A stretch of 64,000 nucleotides of DNA from Nakamurella sp. A5-74 (GTDB taxonomy: Bacteria > Actinomycetota > Actinomycetes > Mycobacteriales > Nakamurellaceae), in assembly GCF_040438885.1 (NCBI RefSeq), contig NZ_CP159218.1, positions 4,216,001 to 4,280,000 on the forward strand, written 5' to 3'. This document shows, one piece after another, positions 59,864 through 64,000 of this stretch. Positions within the stretch are counted from its first letter, which is position 1. Each line of letters begins with the position of its first letter. The notes beneath the pieces were generated by a model. The model was given only the letters and a program-made list of their open reading frames with translations. It was not told the origin of the DNA and searched no databases. The position numbers were made by a program, and so were the translations under genes.

Positions 59864-60475
59864 ATGATCCGGCCACCGTCCCCCGGCAGGACCCGACACC
59901 GTCTCGCCCCCGAGGTGCGCCGACGTCTGTTGCTGCAGGCCGCTCGGTCGGTGATCTCCGAACGTGGCCTGCACGCCACCACGATCCGTGACGTCGCCGC
60001 GGCAGGCGACGTGGCCGTCGGCACTGTCACCTACCACTTCGCCGGTATCGCCGAGGTGCTCGCGGGCGTCATCGATGCGGAGATGAGTGCCTACTCGGCG
60101 CCCATCATGGAGCAGGCCCGTGCGGCGACCACCGGCCGGGATGCGCTCCTGATCATCACCGACGGGCTGCTCGCGGACGGTGATGCCGCCCGCGACCACT
60201 GGAAGCTGTGGCTCGACTTCTGGGCCCTGTCGGCGCACGACGAGCTGTACGGATCGCGACAGTCGGCGATCTACGCAGACCTGCATGCTCTGATCGCCGA
60301 GTCGTTCACGCGTGGACTCGACGACGGATCGCTGCCCGGCACGGCTGACGTCCGCTCCGCAGCGCTGGCGTTCGTGGCACTGCTCGACGGACTGGTCGTG
60401 CAGTGCTATCTCCCGCACGGCGCGATCAACCCCGACGTCGGGCGAGGAATTCTGGGCGCGAGACTGGGCAACTGA
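59864..60475 (+). CDS. TetR family transcriptional regulator
   Basis: A 203-residue regulator. The helix-turn-helix is at residues about 18-62 (LLLQAARSVISERGLHATTIRDVAAAGDVAVGTVTYHFAGIAEVL). The C-terminal domain (HWKLWLDFWALSAHDEL, ALAFVALLDGLVVQCYL) is of the BetI-like TetR_C_6 type. It is divergent from the proline dehydrogenase gene with an operator-like repeat between, so it probably regulates proline degradation. That pairing is inferred from layout only. Confidence 0.9.
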   Translation: MIRPPSPGRTRHRLAPEVRRRLLLQAARSVISERGLHATTIRDVAAAGDVAVGTVTYHFAGIAEVLAGVIDAEMSAYSAPIMEQARAATTGRDALLIITDGLLADGDAARDHWKLWLDFWALSAHDELYGSRQSAIYADLHALIAESFTRGLDDGSLPGTADVRSAALAFVALLDGLVVQCYLPHGAINPDVGRGILGARLGN

Positions 60476-60611
60476 GTCTGCCTGCTGCGGCGCCTGCGCT
60501 GCGTGAGCCCGCACCGAGGAGACCCGCGGCCCCCAGCTCCGCCTGTCACCAGCGCGTCGCCGTCCCGGGTCCCCCATGGCGCCGACGACACCGCTGCGGG
60601 AGGGTGTCTGC

Positions 60612-62276
60612 ATGAGGATCACCGACACGAGCGACCTGTGGTGGAAGAGCGCCGTCATCTACTGCCTGGACATCGAGACGTACTTCGACGCGAACGGCGA
60701 CGGTGTCGGCGATCTCGCCGGCCTGACCCGCAGCATCGACCATCTTGCTGACCTGGGCATCAGCTGTCTGTGGTTGATGCCCTTCTATCCGACCCCGGAT
60801 CTGGACGACGGGTACGACGTGACCGACCACTACGGCGTCGATCCGCGCCTGGGGAACCTGGGGGAACTGGTCGAAGTGATCCGCACCGCCCACGATCGGG
60901 GGATCAGGGTGATCGCCGATCTGCTCGTCAACCACACCTCCGATCGACATCCTTGGTTCGTCTCGGCCAGGCGCAGCGTCAACTCGCCCTACCGCGATCA
61001 TTACGTCTGGCGCGACACGGCGCCCCCGGACACGTCCGACCAGGTGGTGTTCCCCGACGTCGAGGATTCGATCTGGAAGCACGACGAGCGCACCGATCAG
61101 TGGTATCTGCACCACTTCTACTCGTACCAGCCGGACCTGAACACGGCCAATCCCGCAGTGATCGACGAGCTGCTGCGGGTGATCGGGTTCTGGACCCAGC
61201 TCGGGGTGGACGGCTTCCGTGTCGACGCCGTCCCGTTCCTGATCGAGGACGTGGAGACCCGATCGTCCGGGCGGGCCGACCCGCACGATCTGCTGCGGGA
61301 GCTCCGGGCCTTCCTGGGCCGACGGAACGGGGCGTCGATGCTGCTGGGCGAGGTGAACCTCCCCCACGAGCAGCAACTGGAGTACTTCGGCGGCGAGACC
61401 GCCGACCAGCTGCAGATGATGTTCGACTTCATCACGATGCAAGCCACGTACCTGGCCATGGCCCGCGGGCAGGCTGCACCGCTGGCCCGGGCATTGGAGG
61501 CGCGTCCGGTGCTGCACCCGACCTGCCAGTGGGCGACCTTCCTGCGCAATCACGACGAGCTCACCCTCGACAAGCTCACCGACTCCGAACGGGAGGAGGT
61601 CTTCGCCGCCTTCGGGCCCGAGGAGTCCATGCAGGTGTTCGATCGAGGACTGAAGCGACGACTGCCTCCGATGCTGTCCGGCGACCCCCGACGGATACGG
61701 ATGGCCTACAGCCTGTTGTTCTCGCTGCCAGGCACCCCGTGCCTGTACTACGGCGAGGAGATCGGGATGGGGGAGGATCTCGCCGCGAACGGGCGAATGG
61801 CGGTCAGAACGCCCATGCAGTGGACGTCCGGGCACAACGGCGGCTTCTCGGCCGCGGCTCCACGCGCGCTGGTCCAACCGGTTGTCGGGGACGGATACGC
61901 ACCCGAACACGTCAACGTCGCCGACCAGAGGCACGATCCTGAATCCCTGCTGTCGTTCATCCGGGCGCTGATCGCGGTGCGGCGACGTCGTCCGGAGTTC
62001 GGCTGGGGAGCGTTCTCGGTGATCGACCACGACCAACCGTCGGTATTCGCCCATCGTTGCGACGCGGACGGTTCCGCGATGGTGGCCGTGCACAACCTCG
62101 GCCCCGATCCGGTGACCCTCGAGCTGCCGATCTCCCGGAAGGGCGACGGCCTGGAGTTGGTCGATCCGCTGACCCAGGAGGTCATCGCCGGGGAGGACGA
62201 CGCGGTGCGACTGAGCATGCCGGGCTTCGGACACCGGTGGATGCACCTGCGGCCGGCCGGTCAACCGATCAACTGA
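60612..62276 (+). CDS. GH13 alpha-glucan enzyme, trehalose synthase-like
   Basis: A 554-residue alpha-amylase family enzyme. The nucleophile Asp205 is in GFRVDAVPF, the acid/base Glu247 in LLGEVN and the stabilising Asp315 in FLRNHDEL. The N-terminus (WWKSAVIYCLDIETYFDANGDGVGDLAGL) and the middle (YYGEEIGMGEDL, TPMQWTSGHNGGF) resemble trehalose synthase (GH13_16), but QVYVRSF is replaced by CLDIETY, a variant of the usual motif. It may interconvert or hydrolyse alpha-glucosides. ATG 60612 follows a GGGAGGG site; an ATG 12 codons earlier is also in frame. Confidence 0.87.
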   Translation: MRITDTSDLWWKSAVIYCLDIETYFDANGDGVGDLAGLTRSIDHLADLGISCLWLMPFYPTPDLDDGYDVTDHYGVDPRLGNLGELVEVIRTAHDRGIRVIADLLVNHTSDRHPWFVSARRSVNSPYRDHYVWRDTAPPDTSDQVVFPDVEDSIWKHDERTDQWYLHHFYSYQPDLNTANPAVIDELLRVIGFWTQLGVDGFRVDAVPFLIEDVETRSSGRADPHDLLRELRAFLGRRNGASMLLGEVNLPHEQQLEYFGGETADQLQMMFDFITMQATYLAMARGQAAPLARALEARPVLHPTCQWATFLRNHDELTLDKLTDSEREEVFAAFGPEESMQVFDRGLKRRLPPMLSGDPRRIRMAYSLLFSLPGTPCLYYGEEIGMGEDLAANGRMAVRTPMQWTSGHNGGFSAAAPRALVQPVVGDGYAPEHVNVADQRHDPESLLSFIRALIAVRRRRPEFGWGAFSVIDHDQPSVFAHRCDADGSAMVAVHNLGPDPVTLELPISRKGDGLELVDPLTQEVIAGEDDAVRLSMPGFGHRWMHLRPAGQPIN

Positions 62277-62376
62277 GCAGCGCGGGTGGTGCAGTGCTCC
62301 CTCCGACGGTGTCGATGACTCCGGATCGCCGTCGACACGCGGCCGACCCGGATCTCGCACTCCGCCCCGGAACGAC

Positions 62377-62412
62377 CTCCGGACCCCCACGCCAGGGCGT
62401 CGGGGTCCGGAG
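62377..62412. terminator. bidirectional terminator between GH13 and WXG100 genes
   Basis: CTCCGGACCCC (62377-62387) and GGGGTCCGGAG (62402-62412) form a perfect 11-bp stem, extended by ACGCC-AG-GGCGT inside. It lies between convergent genes. A smaller GTGTCGA/TCGACAC hairpin precedes it at 62309-62338. Confidence 0.82.
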
Positions 62413-62462
62413 ATGGTGCTGCGGCCGCTACTGGTGCGACCGGATGGTGCTCGCGGTGTGGA

Positions 62463-62765
62463 TCAGCCCGCGCTGGTGCTGAGCGTGCTCTTGACCTTGC
62501 CGCGCATCGCGCCCACCGATTCGGTGTTGGAGCCCAGTGCGGTGTGCACCTGCTGCAGGATCTGCTTGACCGTGCCGGCGCACTTGTCCCAGTTCGCCTG
62601 CACCGAGGCGTACTGGTCCATCTCGTCGCCGTCCCAGGCGGACTTGACGCTGTTGACGAAGCCACCGAGCTCGTCGAGCGAGCCCTCGAGGCCGGTGACG
62701 ACGGACTGGACCTCGGCGTGGGCGCTCTGGGCGACGGACTCGTCGTAGGACTGGATCTGTGACAT
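62463..62765 (-). CDS. WXG100 family protein (ESAT-6-like)
   Basis: A 100-residue helical hairpin protein with the W-x-G turn in VKSAWDGDEMDQYAS near the middle. WXG100 proteins are secreted as dimers by ESX (type VII) systems. ATG 62765 is preferred over one three codons earlier. It is paired with a second WXG100 gene 100 bp upstream on the same strand, which is the usual heterodimer arrangement. Confidence 0.9.
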   Translation of the reverse strand: MSQIQSYDESVAQSAHAEVQSVVTGLEGSLDELGGFVNSVKSAWDGDEMDQYASVQANWDKCAGTVKQILQQVHTALGSNTESVGAMRGKVKSTLSTSAG

Positions 62766-62865
62766 GGGTATCACCCTTCAGGAAGTTCCGGCCGCACGGC
62801 CGGGGAGGTTGGTGGGGGTCGGTCCCGGTGTGCGCCAGGAGGGCGCACCGGTGTCCGGGGGTGGA

Positions 62866-63201
62866 TCAGGCGTTGAACTTCGCGGCACCGAAGTCTGCGC
62901 CGCCCATGGTCTTCGCGAGGGCCTCGGCCTGCTCGCCGTGGTACTGGTCGTAGAGCGAACCGGCGTTGCCGACGCGGGTCTTGACGTCGGTCAGCGCCTT
63001 GTTCAGGCCGGCCATCGCCTCGTTCCAGGCGTTGGTCAGCTCCTGCCAGCTACCGAACGAGGTGCCCTTCCAGCTGTCCTCCAGCGGCGCGATGGCCTCG
63101 ATGAAGGCCTTGGCACGCTGGTTCATCTGATCCTCCGAGGTCTGGAGGTTGGAGCCGTGCTGGTTGACGGAGTTGTCACGGACTGCGAATTTCGGACCCA
63201 T
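62866..63201 (-). CDS. WXG100 family protein (CFP-10/ESAT-6-like)
   Basis: A 111-residue protein with the W-x-G turn in LEDSWKGTSFGSWQEL and a second long helix. An ESX secretion signal of the Y-x-x-x-D/E kind is likely near YDQYHGEQAEAL in the C-terminal helix. It lies upstream of the other WXG100 gene and downstream of the ATPase gene, all on the minus strand. The two probably form a secreted heterodimer. Confidence 0.9.
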   Translation of the reverse strand: MGPKFAVRDNSVNQHGSNLQTSEDQMNQRAKAFIEAIAPLEDSWKGTSFGSWQELTNAWNEAMAGLNKALTDVKTRVGNAGSLYDQYHGEQAEALAKTMGGADFGAAKFNA

Positions 63202-63271
63202 CTTCAGTCACACCCTTTTCTGTCGGGGAATCTCGCGGTACGAGTACTTCCCGCACCTGCAGGTACCGACG

Positions 63272-64000
63272 CTAGTGCTGCGGGACCGGTTCCCGCATCC
63301 CACCGAGATGGGGAGGAGTCCCCATCAAGTTCGCGGATCCGGCGGCAGTTTCCGCCCCCGGACCTGCAAGAACAAGTTCACGCGAGCGCTCGGCGGTCCG
63401 GGCGACGGCTGCCGCCAGGTCCAGGCCGGTAGTGACGGTGCGCCGGGAGATCCGGCCGACCGAGCGTCGACGTAGGCCCTCGTCCCGACCCAACAGCAAC
63501 ACCGGATGACCGGGGTCGGTCCACCGTGGGCGCCGCAGCCCCCGCTGCACCACCACGCCGATGAGCGGCCGGTCCGGGTTCCCGCCGGGCGCGGTCGCCG
63601 CCCACTGCCGGAGCGCGCGGAGCCGGGCATCGACGTCACCGTCGCCGCGGACCACCCCGACCAGCTGATCGGCGTGTCGCAGCGCCGCGTGCAGCACGGG
63701 CGCCGTCGGACCTGCCGGGGTGTCGACGATGACCAGGTCGGATCGGAAGGCGAGCCTGGCGATCGCCCGCTCGAGATCCTGGGGAGGAAATCCTGCCGAC
63801 ATCCGGCCGGCCGGCAGGGACAACACCGGCACCGCGGTGCCGGGGGTGAGCGCCGAACGGATCCGCGCCCTGCGCACCACGTCCTGTGCCTTGGCGGCCA
63901 GGACCGAGGTCTGACCTCGGTTGCGGGACGTGGCGGTGGGCCGCGAGGAGTCGTCGACGAGCGCCGCGAGCCGCCCCTGGGCCACGTCACCGGCGAGCAG
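63272..64000 (-). CDS. ParA/MinD-like ATPase of an ESX locus, C-terminal part
   Basis: The frame is open to the window edge, so the N-terminal part, including any Walker A motif, lies outside. About 243 codons are visible. RSDLVIVDTPAGPTAPVLHAALRHADQLVGVVRGDGDVDARLRAL matches the Walker B/switch II part of MinD/ParA-like ATPases (VIVDTPAG). The C-terminal stretch ends in Gly/Pro-rich sequence. Proteins of this type are often encoded next to ESX genes (EspI-like). The gene lies 70 bp upstream of the first WXG100 gene on the same strand. The specific role is uncertain. Confidence 0.75.
   Translation of the reverse strand: MLAGDVAQGRLAALVDDSSRPTATSRNRGQTSVLAAKAQDVVRRARIRSALTPGTAVPVLSLPAGRMSAGFPPQDLERAIARLAFRSDLVIVDTPAGPTAPVLHAALRHADQLVGVVRGDGDVDARLRALRQWAATAPGGNPDRPLIGVVVQRGLRRPRWTDPGHPVLLLGRDEGLRRRSVGRISRRTVTTGLDLAAAVARTAERSRELVLAGPGAETAAGSANLMGTPPHLGGMREPVPQH

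Overview
The window is very GC-rich, densely coded DNA. It has many 4-bp stop/start overlaps (ATGA, GTGA, TTGA), frequent GTG starts, and several starts sitting 6-8 bases after a TAnnnT hexamer, which suggests leaderless mRNAs. With WXG100 (ESX) proteins, an Rpf-type transglycosylase and SigE-family ECF sigma factors, this points to a chromosome of a high-GC actinobacterium. A free-living Nakamurella-like soil relative is plausible, but the sequence alone does not fix the genus. No rRNA, tRNA, CRISPR array, insertion sequence or prophage was seen.

Layout. 1-1.2 kb: end of a methyltransferase gene, then a GNAT acetyltransferase. 1.3-8.1 kb: an aromatic catabolic cluster, with a MobA-like flavin hydroxylase facing an FAH/RraA fusion, a GntR regulator, an HpaE-type dehydrogenase and an HpaD-type extradiol dioxygenase (homoprotocatechuate meta-cleavage logic). 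8.1-8.6 kb: a glyoxalase-like remnant among dispersed repeats. 8.7-16.6 kb: a form II CO-dehydrogenase-like molybdenum hydroxylase locus, with maturation genes (MoxR ATPase, VWA protein, XdhC) followed by S-L-M-G. 16.8-26.1 kb: an arabinan/arabinoside island read as one minus-strand unit: LacI regulator, ABC binding protein, two permeases, a GH1-like enzyme, a GH43 and a secreted GH54 with three ricin-B modules and a CBM42 module.

26.3-33.6 kb: two TetR/14-TM exporter pairs on either side of a cytochrome b561-sulfite oxidase fusion and a cupin. 33.7-42.3 kb: Rpf protein, winged-helix regulator, DUF2231 protein, class II aldolase, SigE-type sigma with a small membrane partner, DedA protein, an AbiEi/DUF559-like protein flanked by hairpin repeats, and a TIGR01777 epimerase. 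42.4-50.2 kb: MMPL transporter with small membrane protein, lipase-like hydrolase, ABM monooxygenase, TrmH methylase, PyrE, SDR, and an ECF sigma/membrane protein pair.

50.5-59.7 kb: Cys-rich pentapeptide-repeat protein with a 15-bp tandem repeat upstream, cyclopropane synthase-like enzyme, GNAT, UDP-glucose dehydrogenase, aldo/keto reductase, decayed VOC gene, and the proline degradation pair (P5C dehydrogenase and proline dehydrogenase) opposite a TetR gene. 60.6-64 kb: GH13 enzyme, then the start of an ESX locus (two WXG100 proteins and a ParA/MinD-like ATPase cut by the window end).

The most notable non-coding signals are a dispersed, often inverted intergenic repeat with three identical 29-bp copies; two copies of a 78-bp element with terminal inverted repeats; hairpin arrays around the AbiEi/DUF559-like gene; and well-formed operators beside the LacI, TetR and winged-helix genes.
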